The position numbers and the translations under genes are program-made. From positions 1 to 64,000 of the forward strand of contig NZ_MLCO01000077.1 in the NCBI RefSeq assembly GCF_001982615.1: a stretch of DNA of 64,000 nucleotides, in the 5' to 3' direction. The notes beneath the pieces are model-generated. The model searched no databases. It was not told where the DNA came from and was given only the letters and a program-made list of their open reading frames with translations. The stretch is from Teichococcus deserti (lineage in GTDB: Bacteria; Pseudomonadota; Alphaproteobacteria; Acetobacterales; Acetobacteraceae). Position 1 is the stretch's first letter. Every line of letters starts with the position of its first letter. Positions 8,500 through 16,951 of the stretch are shown one piece after another.

Positions 8500-9240
8500 A
8501 TGCAGAACCAGGTCGTCTCGCGCGAGGACTGGCTGGCGGCCCGCAAGGCCCTGCTGGCCGAGGAAAAGGCAATGACCAGGGCCCGCGACCGGCTGAACGA
8601 AGCCCGCCGCGCGCTGCCCTGGGTGGCGGTGGCGGAGGACTACCGCTTCGACACGCCCGCCGGGCCGAGGCGGCTGTCCGAGCTGTTCGAGGGCCGCAGC
8701 CAGCTGATCGTCTACCACTTCATGCTGGCCCCGGGCTGGGAGGCGGGCTGCACCGGCTGCTCCTTCGTGGCCGACCACCTGGATGGCACGCTGCCGCATC
8801 TGCAGCACCATGATATCAGCCTGGTCGCGGTGTCGCGCGCGCCGCTGGCGGAGATCGAGGCCTATCGCCGCCGCATGGGCTGGCATTTTCCCTGGGTCTC
8901 CTCGCATGGCAGCCGCTTCAACGAGGATTACCATGTCAGCTTCCCGGCGGAAGCCATGGCCCGGGGCAGCATCGACTACAACTACGCTCCCCTGCCGGCC
9001 GGCAGCGCGGAGAGCGAGATGCCCGGCCTCAGCGTCTTTGCCCGCGGCGATGGCGGCCAGGTCTTCCACACCTATTCCAGCTACGCCCGCGGGCTGGAGG
9101 AGCTGCTGGGCACCTTCATGCTGATGGACCGCACGCCGCTGGGCCGCAACGAGCGCGGCACCATGGACTGGGTGCGCCGCCACGACGAATACGCTGAAGC
9201 CGACGGCAAGCCTGCCGCCGCCGCCTGCTGCCACGACTGA
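8500..9240 (+). CDS. DUF899 thioredoxin-like protein
   Basis: Member of the DUF899 family (thioredoxin-fold, function not established), 246 residues. An N-terminal helical segment (VSREDWLAARKALLAEEKAM) precedes the thioredoxin-like core, LIVYHFMLAPGWEAGCTGC, in which Cys84-Thr-Gly-Cys87 forms a CxxC pair. ATG 8500 has a strong GGGAGGA site. It leads a three-gene plus-strand run (DUF899, DUF1579, ABM-like) opposite marR. With the regulator's Cys pair, this suggests a thiol or oxidative-stress response. The C-terminal AAAACCHD adds two further Cys/His residues that could bind metal. Confidence 0.88.
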   Translation: MQNQVVSREDWLAARKALLAEEKAMTRARDRLNEARRALPWVAVAEDYRFDTPAGPRRLSELFEGRSQLIVYHFMLAPGWEAGCTGCSFVADHLDGTLPHLQHHDISLVAVSRAPLAEIEAYRRRMGWHFPWVSSHGSRFNEDYHVSFPAEAMARGSIDYNYAPLPAGSAESEMPGLSVFARGDGGQVFHTYSSYARGLEELLGTFMLMDRTPLGRNERGTMDWVRRHDEYAEADGKPAAAACCHD

Positions 9241-9256
9241 CAGGATCGGAAAGACG

Positions 9257-9751
9257 ATGAGCGATTGCATGGCGCCCAGCATCACCGACCAGCACCGCTG
9301 GCTGCTGCAGTTCCAGGGCGAATGGCACATGGTCGCCGATTGCGCGGCGCCCCCGGGCGGCGAGCCCGTCCATTTCGAAGGGCGCGAGACGGTGCGCGCG
9401 CTCGGCGAGGCCTGGATCCATTGCGAGGGCATCGGCCCCGGCCCGACCCCGGAGAGCGAGGCGCGCAGCGTCATGCTGCTGGGCTACGACACCGCCAAGG
9501 GCTGCTTCGTCGGCACCTTCACCGGCTCGATGATGACCAATCTCTGGATCTATCAGGGCCAGCTCGATGCCGATCGCCGCATGCTGACGCTGGACACCGA
9601 GGGCCCGAATTTCGGCCCCGAGGGCGGCACCGCGAAGTTCCAGGACATCATCGCGCTGGAGGCCGATGGCGGCCGCAGCATGACGTCGCGCATGCAGAAG
9701 CCCGATGGCCGCTGGGAGCAGGTGATGCGCGCCGTCTATCGCCGCATCTGA
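9257..9751 (+). CDS. DUF1579 family protein
   Basis: Protein of 164 residues matching the DUF1579 pattern: HRWLLQFQGEWHM near the start, the central GYDTAKGCFVGTFTGSMM, a middle LTLDTEGP, and the closing MRAVYRRI. The family is thought to be a lipocalin-like barrel, and no enzymatic role is established. It starts 17 bp after the DUF899 stop with GGAAAGACG as a plausible ribosome site, so it is almost certainly in the same operon and under the same MarR-type control. No signal peptide is seen, so it should be cytoplasmic. Confidence 0.82.
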   Translation: MSDCMAPSITDQHRWLLQFQGEWHMVADCAAPPGGEPVHFEGRETVRALGEAWIHCEGIGPGPTPESEARSVMLLGYDTAKGCFVGTFTGSMMTNLWIYQGQLDADRRMLTLDTEGPNFGPEGGTAKFQDIIALEADGGRSMTSRMQKPDGRWEQVMRAVYRRI

Positions 9752-9800
9752 CGCGGGGGCTGCGGCGTTGGTTGCCTGATCCCATCGAAGGACCGACGCC

Positions 9801-10142
9801 ATGCAGCAGCCCCGCATCGCCCGCATCTGGCGCGGCCGCGTCCTGCGCGACCGCGCCGACGAATACGAGCTCTACAACTACGAGGCCGGCATCCTGCCGC
9901 TGGTCGAGAGGGCGCTGGCGGTGCAGACCTTCCGCGAGGAGCTCGGCGCCGAGGTGGAGTTCACCACCATCTCCTACTGGCCGGACGTCGAGTCGATGGC
10001 CCGCTTCACCGGCCGCGACCCCACGGACATCCACCACCTGCGCCGCGACCCCGAATTCCTGGTCAGCCTGCCGAGCGCCGTGCAGATCCTGCAGCTGCGC
10101 AGCAGCCATGGCTTCGGCCTGCCGCCCTTCGAGCCCGGTTAA
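9801..10142 (+). CDS. Small dimeric alpha-beta barrel (ABM-like) protein
   Basis: A 113-residue protein whose pattern of short strands and helices (IARIWRGRVLRDRADEYELY, then VEFTTISYWPDVESMARFTG) resembles antibiotic-biosynthesis-monooxygenase-like dimeric alpha-beta barrels. These include oxygenases, heme-degrading enzymes and proteins of unknown role. No catalytic residue is assigned. It is third in the DUF899-DUF1579 run, 49 bp after the previous stop. Its TAA stop shares the palindrome TTAA (10139-10142) with the stop of the convergent DUF4269 gene. Confidence 0.6.
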   Translation: MQQPRIARIWRGRVLRDRADEYELYNYEAGILPLVERALAVQTFREELGAEVEFTTISYWPDVESMARFTGRDPTDIHHLRRDPEFLVSLPSAVQILQLRSSHGFGLPPFEPG

Positions 10143-10690
10143 GCCAGCACCTTGAAGCCCGCGAAGCGCAGCGTGGCGCGCAGCACCTCGTCCGGCCGCG
10201 CCTCCAGCTCCAGCATCGCCTGATAGGGGTCATCGCCGGCCAGGCCCAGCACGGCGGCGAAGGCGGGCTCGGTCTTGCGCCCGGCCTCGCGGTGGCGCTT
10301 CACCGCGGCGCGCAACGGCGGGCCGCCCATCGCCAGCAGCCGGCTCTCGACGCGAAAATGCCGCCAGCCATGCTGCTCCGCCACCGGCCGCGCCTGGCCG
10401 AAGATCTCCACCGGCCAGCCCTCCAGCGTGAAGGCGGCGACCACCGGCCGGTCCGCCCAGCGCCATTGCCGCATCCGGAACCCCGGCGCCTCGGCGAAGG
10501 CCTGCCAGACCACGGCGGCGAAGGCGATGGCGTCGGGGGCGTGGCACAGCACGTCGATGTCGCTGCCCGGCAGGTCCAGCCCCAGCGGCGGCGTCCCCGC
10601 CACATGCGGGTCGAACTCGGCCAGCCGCGCCAGCAGGCTGCCGCGCCGCAGGGCCTCGCGATAATCCGGACGCAGCGCGGCCGTCGGCAT
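10139..10690 (-). CDS. DUF4269 nucleotidyltransferase-fold protein
   Basis: A 183-residue protein resembling the DUF4269 family. The segment LDLPGSDIDVLCHA has the GSDID pattern of nucleotidyltransferase-superfamily active sites; RPVVAAFTLEGWPVEIFGQ and EQHGWRHFRVE follow. The substrate is unknown. Its ATG overlaps the stop of the upstream binding-protein gene by one base (TGATG), which favours translational coupling, though the two products have no obvious functional link. Its stop lies in TTAA shared with the convergent gene. Confidence 0.75.
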   Translation of the reverse strand: MPTAALRPDYREALRRGSLLARLAEFDPHVAGTPPLGLDLPGSDIDVLCHAPDAIAFAAVVWQAFAEAPGFRMRQWRWADRPVVAAFTLEGWPVEIFGQARPVAEQHGWRHFRVESRLLAMGGPPLRAAVKRHREAGRKTEPAFAAVLGLAGDDPYQAMLELEARPDEVLRATLRFAGFKVLA

Positions 10691-11637
10691 CAGTCGATCC
10701 GGATATCCGCCTCGCGCACCAGGGTCGCCATGCTCTGCCGCCCCTCCTGCACGAAGCGGGCGAAATCCGCGGGCCGGCTTCCGACCGGCACGGCGGCCAG
10801 CTGGGCCAGGCGCGCCTGCACCTCGGGCTCCGCCAGCGACGCCGCCAGCGCGGCATGCAGCGTCTCGGCCGTCGCCAATGGCAGCTTCGCCGGCCCGAAC
10901 AGCGCCGCCCATTCGGAGATCGTCAGCCCCGGCAGCCCGGCCTCGGCGAAGGTCGGCACCTCCGGCTGCACCGTGACGCGCTGCTCGGCGGCCACCGCCA
11001 GGAAGCGCGCCCGCCCCGCCGCCACCACGGGGCCTGCCGACAGCGCGGTGATGAAGGCGGCGTCCAGGTTGCCGCCGGCCAGGTCGCGCGCCGCATCGGC
11101 GCCGCCGCGATAGGGCACATGCTGCAGGGTGATGCCGGCCAGGCGCTGCAGCTGCACCACCGCCAGATGCCCCGCGGTGGCATTGCCCTGGGTGCCGATG
11201 TTCAGCGTCCCCGGCTGCGCCTTGGCCAGGGCGATGAAGCCGGCCAGGTCGCGCACCGGCGATTCCGCCTTCACCGCCAGAACCTGCGGGAAGGTCGTCA
11301 CCAGCGAGATCGGCGTGAAGGCGGTGGCATAGTCGAAGGGCAGCCCCTTCAGCAGTGCCGGATTGACCAGATGGGAAGAAGCGTCCCACAGCAGCGTCTG
11401 CCCGTCCGGCGCCGCCTGCGCCACCGCGCCGCCGCCGACGCTGCCGCTGGCACCCGTGCGGTTCTCGACGACGATGGTCTGGCCCAGCCGCTCGCCCATC
11501 CGCGGCGCGATGGTCCGTGCGGCGCTGTCGGCGGCACCGCCCGCGGCGAAAGGCACGATCAGCCGGATCACCCGGCCCTGCGCCAGGGCCGGCGCAGACA
11601 GCAACGAGGCGGCCAGGACAGCGCGACGAGTGAACAT
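10690..11637 (-). CDS. Bug/TctC-type tripartite tricarboxylate transporter binding protein
   Basis: Periplasmic binding protein of 315 residues for a carboxylate or similar small molecule. The N-terminal MFTRRAVLAASLLSAPALAQ is a signal peptide with twin Arg and cleavage after ALA. The mature part has the Bug hallmarks IRLIVPFAAGGAADSAART, VVENRTGASGSVG, the GTLNIGTQGNATAGHL region and HVPYRGGADAARDL. GGAGGAG lies 8 bp before ATG 11637. No TctA/TctB membrane genes are nearby, so this is an orphan binding protein, as is frequent in this family. The ligand is unknown. Confidence 0.9.
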   Translation of the reverse strand: MFTRRAVLAASLLSAPALAQGRVIRLIVPFAAGGAADSAARTIAPRMGERLGQTIVVENRTGASGSVGGGAVAQAAPDGQTLLWDASSHLVNPALLKGLPFDYATAFTPISLVTTFPQVLAVKAESPVRDLAGFIALAKAQPGTLNIGTQGNATAGHLAVVQLQRLAGITLQHVPYRGGADAARDLAGGNLDAAFITALSAGPVVAAGRARFLAVAAEQRVTVQPEVPTFAEAGLPGLTISEWAALFGPAKLPLATAETLHAALAASLAEPEVQARLAQLAAVPVGSRPADFARFVQEGRQSMATLVREADIRID

Positions 11638-11682
11638 CGGAAAAGCTCCTCCATTTCTTAAAGAGAAGCTTAAGCAAAAAGG

Positions 11683-11704
11683 CTGGGGGAATGAATTCCC
11701 CCAG
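11683..11704 (+). repeat. Family-1 hairpin, solo copy; probable terminator of ade
   Basis: Arms CTGGGGGAA and TTCCCCCAG with loop TGAA; tail GCCCCCTTCTTTTTCC on the plus side. On the minus strand the hairpin is followed by CCTTTTTGC, so it can terminate the leftward adenine deaminase transcript, whose stop is 23 bp away. Outer pairs 2 and 3 are compensated relative to the 7726 copy. Confidence 0.75.
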
Positions 11705-11726
11705 GCCCCCTTCTTTTTCCTGTCCG

Positions 11727-13496
11727 TCAGTCCACCAGGGTGGCACGCACCTCGCCAGTCGAGCCATCGGCCACGCCAAGATCGGTCACATGCGGGCCGG
11801 CATTGCAGGCCAGGCTGGCACCCACCACCGCTTTGAACACCCGGTACGGCGGCAGCCATTCGGCGATGCCGTCGGTCGCGGCGCGCAAGGCCGAGAACTG
11901 CGCGGCGACCTCGGCCGCCGGGGCGTCGGAAATCAGGCCGGCGACCGGCAGGGGCAGCAGCGCCCGCACCACCCCGCCCGACGCCACCGCCATCCCTCCG
12001 CCGGCCGCGATCAGCGCATTGGCGGCCAGCGCCATGTCTTTCTCGCCGCGGCCGAAGACGCAGAGATTGTGGCTGTCATGCGCGACCGTCGTCGCCAGCG
12101 CGCCGCGCCAGCGGCCCCAGCCCTCCAGCACGCCCATCACCGGCACGGGCTCGGCCAGGCCGTGCCGATGCACCACCGCCATCCAGCAGGCCTCTTCCGG
12201 CAGGACCACGGCGCCATCGACGACGGCGGCCTCGATCTCGCCCCAGCGGGTGAAGCGCGGCTGCGACACCGTGCGCAGCCGGGCGGTCGGCCCGGGCGCG
12301 CGCAGCACGAAGTCAGTGGGCGATAAAAGCCCCAGCCGCATCGTGTCGCGCAGCCCCGGCGGATCGGCTTCCGGCAGCGGCGCCACCAGCGCCCCGTCCT
12401 GCGCCACCAGCGCACCGGAGACGAAGACCTCCGCCACCTCGAGCGCGTCGAGCGAGCCGACGGCCAGAAAATCCGCGCGGCGGCCCGGCGCGATCAGCCC
12501 GAGATCGGCGCGGCCGATGCGTTGCGCCGCATTCAGCGTCGCCGCGCGAAAAGCTTCCAGCGCCGGCATGCCGTAGCGAACCAGCCGGCGGATCAGGTCG
12601 ATCATCCCGCCGCGCGCCACCAGGTCGTCGGGAAAGACGTCGTCGGTGCAGAGCGTCAGCGTCTGCGGCCAGCGGGGCAGGGAGGCCAGCGCCGCCACCG
12701 CCTCCGGCAGCAGGTAGTCATGGCTGCCGCGCAGTTCGATGGCGAAGCCGGCCCGCAGCTTCTCCAGCAGGTCGTCGCCCGAGGTGATCTCGTGGTCGGA
12801 CGAGATCCCCGCCGCGGCGAAGCCCTGCAGCGCGCCGCCAGTCAGCGACCGCGCATGGCCGCAGACCAGCTTGCCGCTGTCCAGCCCGGCCTGGACGATG
12901 CCGGCCATCAGCGGGCTGCGCGCCAGCACGCCGCGCATGTCCATCACCTCGGCGACGCCGGCGACCTCCGGCCAGGACAGGATTTCTTCCAGTTCCTCGG
13001 AGCCGAAGGCGGCCCCGGCCCGCTCCAGCCCCGGCGCCGAGGGCACGCAGGACGGCGCCAGCACCAGCGCCCGCAGCGGCAGGTCGCGCAGGGCGTCGAC
13101 CGCCCAGCGCAGGCCGGCGATGCCGGCGACGTTGCCCAGCTCGTGCGGGTCCCAGCAGACCGTCGTCGTGCCCTGCGGCAGCACCGTCTCGGCATAGCGG
13201 CGCGGGGTCAGCATCGAGCTCTCGACATGCATATGCGTGTCGATCAGCCCGGGCAGCAGGATGCGGCCGCCGAGGTCGATGACTGTCGCCGCATCGTCGC
13301 GGCTACCGCGCGGATGCACCGAGGCGATCAGCGGCCCAACGCAGCCGACATCGGCCTCGCGGATTTCACCGGTGGCCATGTCGGCGATGAGGCCGTTCAC
13401 CAGCAGCAGGTCGAACGGAAGAAGGCCTTGGGCCGCGCGGACGGCGCGGTCGCGCAGGGCCCGGTCGTTCAGCGGAAAGCGCTGGTCGATGCTCAT
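11727..13496 (-). CDS. ade: Adenine deaminase
   Basis: Amidohydrolase-superfamily enzyme that converts adenine to hypoxanthine in purine salvage; cytoplasmic. The 589-residue length is typical. LLPGLIDTHMHVESSML holds the metal-binding HxH and the ESS signature of Ade; DPHELGNVAG, AGISSDHEITSG and LCTDDVFPDDL follow as family motifs. In the C-terminal domain VAHDSHNLCVFG is the conserved HDSHN block. A CNT nucleoside carrier and purH occur elsewhere in the window but are not in this transcription unit. A family-1 hairpin lies just past its stop. Confidence 0.95.
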   Translation of the reverse strand: MSIDQRFPLNDRALRDRAVRAAQGLLPFDLLLVNGLIADMATGEIREADVGCVGPLIASVHPRGSRDDAATVIDLGGRILLPGLIDTHMHVESSMLTPRRYAETVLPQGTTTVCWDPHELGNVAGIAGLRWAVDALRDLPLRALVLAPSCVPSAPGLERAGAAFGSEELEEILSWPEVAGVAEVMDMRGVLARSPLMAGIVQAGLDSGKLVCGHARSLTGGALQGFAAAGISSDHEITSGDDLLEKLRAGFAIELRGSHDYLLPEAVAALASLPRWPQTLTLCTDDVFPDDLVARGGMIDLIRRLVRYGMPALEAFRAATLNAAQRIGRADLGLIAPGRRADFLAVGSLDALEVAEVFVSGALVAQDGALVAPLPEADPPGLRDTMRLGLLSPTDFVLRAPGPTARLRTVSQPRFTRWGEIEAAVVDGAVVLPEEACWMAVVHRHGLAEPVPVMGVLEGWGRWRGALATTVAHDSHNLCVFGRGEKDMALAANALIAAGGGMAVASGGVVRALLPLPVAGLISDAPAAEVAAQFSALRAATDGIAEWLPPYRVFKAVVGASLACNAGPHVTDLGVADGSTGEVRATLVD

Positions 13497-13540
13497 GCCA
13501 GGGAGATTAGCGGAAGCAGGGCTGCGGGGCGCACAAAGTA

Positions 13541-13571
13541 AAACAGGCTGCCCTTTTCAGGGCAGCCTGTT
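13541..13571 (-). terminator. Intrinsic terminator of tRNA-Ala
   Basis: A 12-bp perfect stem (AACAGGCTGCCC with GGGCAGCCTGTT) around a 6-nt loop, followed on the minus strand by TTTTAC. It starts 4 bp past the CCA end of the tRNA and is well placed to end its transcript. Confidence 0.85.
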
Positions 13572-13575
13572 GAAC

Positions 13576-13651
<76 letters not shown>

Positions 13652-13668
13652 CCGGGGAAGTGAGGCGG

Positions 13669-13697
13669 GGTATAACTAGCGGCCGCGGGGCGCGCAA
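13669..13697 (-). promoter_or_regulatory. Promoter of tRNA-Ala
   Basis: On the minus strand TTGCGC (13697-13692), a 17-bp spacer and TATACC (13674-13669), with the tRNA 5' end 18 bp further on. The GC-rich stretch between the -10 box and the tRNA could be a stringent-response discriminator, which is inference. Confidence 0.6.
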
Positions 13698-13888
13698 GCG
13701 TCTCGGCGCGGGTTATTTCCGTTTTTTTGCAGGACCGCTGCATGGCCGCCATGCGGGCACGCGGCTGGACAAGCTGACGCTGCTGAGCAGGTGCGGAAGA
13801 AACCGCTCCCGAAGCCCCCCGGCTGCCCCTTCCGCGACTGCGAAGGGGCCGTTAGCCTGCGGCCTTCCTGAACTGGGGAGCGTCAGTG

Positions 13889-14596
13889 ATGCGGAAAGTC
13901 TACCCGGATGCGCGGGCCGCGCTGGAAGGCCTGCTGCGCGATGGGCTGTTGATCCATTCCGGCGGCTTCGGCCTTTGCGGCATCCCCGCCAGCCTGATCG
14001 AGGCCATCCGTGATTCCGGCGTGAAGGACCTGACGGTCGTCTCCAACAATGCCGGCGTCGACGATGCCGGCCTCGGCCTGCTGCTGCAGACCCGCCAGAT
14101 CAAGAAGATGATCTCTTCCTACGTCGGCGAGAACGCGACCTTCGCGAAGCAGTTCCTGGCCGGCGAGCTGGAGATCGAGTTCAACCCGCAGGGCACGCTG
14201 GCCGAGCGCATCCGCGCCGGCGGCGCCGGCATTCCCGCCTTCTTCACCAAGACCGGCGTCGGCACCGCCGTGGCCGAGGGCAAGGAGACGCGGGACTTCG
14301 ATGGCGAGACCTATGTGATGGAGCGCGGCATCTTCGCCGACATTGCCATCATCCATGCCTGGAAGGCGGATACCGAGGGCAACCTGGTGTTCCGCAAGAC
14401 GGCGCGGAACTTCAACCCGATGATGGCCACGGCCGCCAAGGTGACCATCGTCCAGGTCGAGGAGCTGGTCCCGGCCGGCGCGATCGACCCCGACCAGATC
14501 CACACCCCCGGCATCTATGTGAAGCGCATCGTCAAGCTGCCCGAGGGCTATGCCAAGCGCATCGAGCAGCGCACCACCCGCAAGCGCGCGGCCTGA
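13889..14596 (+). CDS. scoA: 3-oxoacid CoA-transferase subunit A
   Basis: Alpha subunit of a succinyl-CoA:3-oxoacid (acetoacetate) CoA-transferase, which moves CoA between succinyl-CoA and a 3-oxo acid in ketone-body and poly-hydroxybutyrate metabolism. 235 residues. Typical motifs are SGGFGLCGIPASLIEAI near the N-terminus, LTVVSNNAG, FNPQGTLAERIRAGGAGIPAF and the glycine-rich TGVGTAVAEGKE. ATG 13889 is preferred over GTG 13886 because GGGGAG lies 8 bp upstream. The beta subunit follows after 15 bp, making a two-gene operon. Confidence 0.94.
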   Translation: MRKVYPDARAALEGLLRDGLLIHSGGFGLCGIPASLIEAIRDSGVKDLTVVSNNAGVDDAGLGLLLQTRQIKKMISSYVGENATFAKQFLAGELEIEFNPQGTLAERIRAGGAGIPAFFTKTGVGTAVAEGKETRDFDGETYVMERGIFADIAIIHAWKADTEGNLVFRKTARNFNPMMATAAKVTIVQVEELVPAGAIDPDQIHTPGIYVKRIVKLPEGYAKRIEQRTTRKRAA

Positions 14597-14611
14597 GGGA
14601 GGAGTAAGGAT

Positions 14612-15244
14612 ATGCCCTGGACCCGTGACGAGATGGCGGCCCGCGCCGCCCGCGAACTGCAAGACGGCTTCTACGTCAACCTCGGCATCGGCATCCCGAC
14701 GCTGGTGGCCAACCACATCCCCGACGGCATCAGCGTCCAGCTGCAGTCGGAGAACGGCATGCTCGGCATGGGCCCCTTCCCCTATGAGGGCGAGGAGGAC
14801 CCGGACCTGATCAATGCCGGCAAGCAGACCGTCACCACCCTGCCGACCACCAGCTTCTTCTCCTCGGCCGACAGCTTCGCGATGATCCGCGGCGGCCATG
14901 TCGACCTGTCCATCCTGGGCGCGCTGCAGGTGGCCGAGAATGGCGACCTGGCGAACTGGATGATCCCGGGGAAGATGGTGAAGGGCATGGGCGGCGCCAT
15001 GGACCTGGTCGCCGGCGTCAAGAAGGTGGTGGTGCTGATGGAGCACACCGCCGGCGGCAAGCCCAAGCTCCTGCGCGAATGCACCCTGCCGCTGACCGGC
15101 AAGGCCGTGGTCGACCTGGTGATCACCGAGCTCGGCGTCTTCTCGATCGACCGCAAGGCCGGCGGCATGGCGCTGGTCGAGCTGGCGCCCGGCGTGACGC
15201 TGGACGAGGTCCGCGAGAAGACCGAGGCCGCCTTCGCCGCCTGA
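14612..15244 (+). CDS. scoB: 3-oxoacid CoA-transferase subunit B
   Basis: Beta subunit, 210 residues, carrying the catalytic residue of the CoA-transferase: Glu47 in [10 protein letters not shown], which forms the glutamyl-CoA thioester in this family. Other family blocks are [30 protein letters not shown] and the late [11 protein letters not shown] strong GGGAGGAGTAAGGAT site precedes ATG 14612, 15 bp after scoA. Together with scoA it forms a complete enzyme. ahcY follows 138 bp later, separated by a GC-rich hairpin, and may be a separate unit. Confidence 0.95.
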   Translation: MPWTRDEMAARAARELQDGFYVNLGIGIPTLVANHIPDGISVQLQSENGMLGMGPFPYEGEEDPDLINAGKQTVTTLPTTSFFSSADSFAMIRGGHVDLSILGALQVAENGDLANWMIPGKMVKGMGGAMDLVAGVKKVVVLMEHTAGGKPKLLRECTLPLTGKAVVDLVITELGVFSIDRKAGGMALVELAPGVTLDEVREKTEAAFAA

Positions 15245-15253
15245 GGTTGCGAT

Positions 15254-15289
15254 CCGCGCGGGGGAGGGGTGATCTCCTCCGCCGCGCGG
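15254..15289 (+). terminator. GC-rich hairpin between scoB and ahcY
   Basis: CCGCGCG (15254-15260) pairs with CGCGCGG (15283-15289), and inner GGAGG pairs with CCTCC. No T-tract follows on the plus strand, so it may be a factor-dependent terminator or part of the ahcY leader. No match to a known S-adenosylhomocysteine riboswitch could be made by eye. Confidence 0.35.
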
Positions 15290-15382
15290 AAAGATCACAT
15301 AAACCTATCCTTATGCCTCGTGGCTTTCGCTTGGCCGCCGTGGATGACCGTGCTATCGCGGCCGCCATTGCGGAGAACAGAC

Positions 15383-16690
15383 ATGCCCGACGCGACCCCC
15401 GGCTTCAGCGACTACAAGGTCAAGGACATCTCGCTCGCGGCCTGGGGCCGCAAGGAGATCGCCATGGCCGAGGACGAGATGCCCGGCCTGATGGCGCTGC
15501 GCGCCGAATACGGCCCCAGCCAGCCGCTGAAGGGCGCCCGCATCGCCGGCTCCCTGCACATGACCATCCAGACCGCCGTGCTGATCGAGACGCTGACCGC
15601 GCTCGGCGCCGAGGTCCGCTGGTCGTCCTGCAACATCTTCTCGACCCAGGACCACGCCGCGGCCGCCATCGCTGCCGCCGGCATCCCGGTCTTCGCCTGG
15701 AAGGGCCTGTCGGAGGAAGAGTTCTGGTGGTGCATCGACCAGACCGTCCGCGGCCCGGATGGCTGGGAGATCAACATGATCCTGGACGACGGCGGCGACC
15801 TGACCACCGTCGTGCATGAGCGCTTCCCCGAGCTGCTGGCCAATGTCCGCGGCCTGTCGGAGGAGACCACCACCGGCGTCCACCGCCTGTGGGACATGGT
15901 GAAGAAGGGCACGCTGAAGGTGCCCGCCATCAACGTGAACGACAGCGTCACCAAGTCGAAGTTCGACAACCTCTATGGCTGCCGTGAGTCGCTGGTCGAC
16001 GCCATCCGCCGCGGCACCGACGTCATGATGGCCGGCAAGGTCGCCGTCGTCGCCGGCTTCGGCGATGTCGGCAAGGGCTCGGCCGCGTCGCTGCGCAACG
16101 CCGGCTGCCGCGTGCTGGTGACCGAGGCCGATCCGATCTGCGCCCTGCAGGCCGCGATGGAAGGCTATGAGGTCGTGACCATGGAAGAGGGCGCCCCGCA
16201 GGGCGACATCTTCGTCACCGCCACCGGCAATATCGACGTGATCACGCTGGACCACATGCGCGCGATGAAGCACCGCGCCATCGTCTGCAACATCGGTCAC
16301 TTCGACAGCGAGATCCAGATCGGCGCGCTGCGCAACTACACCTGGGACAACGTCAAGCCGCAGGTGGACGAGGTCATCTTCCCCGACGGCAAGCGCCTGA
16401 TCGTGCTGTCGGAAGGCCGCCTGGTGAACCTGGGCAATGCCACCGGCCACCCGTCCTTCGTGATGTCGGCCAGCTTCTCCAACCAGGTGCTGGCCCAGAT
16501 CGAGCTCTGGACCAACGCCAAGGCCTACGAGAACAAGGTCTACACCCTGCCGAAGAAGCTGGACGAGAAGGTCGCCGCCCTGCACCTGGCCAAGGTCGGC
16601 GCCAAGCTGACCAAGCTGTCGCCGGCCCAGGCCGAGTATATCGGCGTGCCGGTCGCCGGGCCGTTCAAGCACGAAGAGTATCGCTACTAA
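15383..16690 (+). CDS. ahcY: Adenosylhomocysteinase
   Basis: S-adenosylhomocysteine hydrolase (NAD-dependent, cytoplasmic). It splits SAH into adenosine and homocysteine, relieving inhibition of methyltransferases and recycling methionine. The 435 residues fit the family. [15 protein letters not shown] near the start, [16 protein letters not shown], the [16 protein letters not shown] block and the NAD-binding [10 protein letters not shown] are all present, as is the C-terminal KHEEYRY. In many alphaproteobacteria ahcY lies near the PTS/chvGI genes, and here the PTS operon begins 4 kb downstream. Confidence 0.97.
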   Translation: MPDATPGFSDYKVKDISLAAWGRKEIAMAEDEMPGLMALRAEYGPSQPLKGARIAGSLHMTIQTAVLIETLTALGAEVRWSSCNIFSTQDHAAAAIAAAGIPVFAWKGLSEEEFWWCIDQTVRGPDGWEINMILDDGGDLTTVVHERFPELLANVRGLSEETTTGVHRLWDMVKKGTLKVPAINVNDSVTKSKFDNLYGCRESLVDAIRRGTDVMMAGKVAVVAGFGDVGKGSAASLRNAGCRVLVTEADPICALQAAMEGYEVVTMEEGAPQGDIFVTATGNIDVITLDHMRAMKHRAIVCNIGHFDSEIQIGALRNYTWDNVKPQVDEVIFPDGKRLIVLSEGRLVNLGNATGHPSFVMSASFSNQVLAQIELWTNAKAYENKVYTLPKKLDEKVAALHLAKVGAKLTKLSPAQAEYIGVPVAGPFKHEEYRY

Positions 16691-16701
16691 GGATAAAACT
16701 T

Positions 16702-16722
16702 CGGGGGGACAGTGTCCCCCCG
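16702..16722 (+). repeat. Family-2-like hairpin after ahcY
   Basis: CGGGGGGACA and TGTCCCCCCG around a single G, 11 bp past the ahcY stop. It resembles the two near-identical hairpins at 36210 and 44169 but with ACA/TGT instead of ATA/TAT, a compensated change. GGACCCCGCCGGGAG follows, and no T-tract is present. Confidence 0.6.
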
Positions 16723-16815
16723 GACCCCGCCGGGAGTCCTCCGGCGCCCCGTGGGACCAGCGGCGTCACTCGCGCTGGTTGTCAGGCTTGCGGACAGCCA
16801 GAAAAAAGATGGGGT

Positions 16816-16837
16816 CCAGGGGAATTCATTCCCCTGG
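16816..16837 (-). repeat. Family-1 hairpin (inverted), probable ahcY terminator
   Basis: Arms CCAGGGGAA and TTCCCCTGG. The loop reads TTCA on the plus strand and TGAA on the minus strand, and the family tail (CAGAAAAAAGATGGGG) lies to its left. On the plus strand it is followed by CCTTTTTTATG, so it can terminate ahcY transcription in that direction too. The stretch 16691-16951 holds only these two hairpins and the next gene's leader. Confidence 0.75.
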
Positions 16838-16951
16838 CCTTTTTTATGTCCTGCCCAGACAGCAGCGGCTGCCTTCGCACAGCCGGGCTTTCCTTGCCGG
16901 CAGCAATGGGCTACGGGCAAGATTGTTGCGCTTTCCTGGGAGGAATCCGTC

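Noticed and set aside
15245-15382. SAH riboswitch upstream of ahcY
   Set aside because: The leader has a GC-rich hairpin and a CATAA/TTATG repeat, but I could not match the conserved SAH-aptamer core; a covariance-model search would decide.
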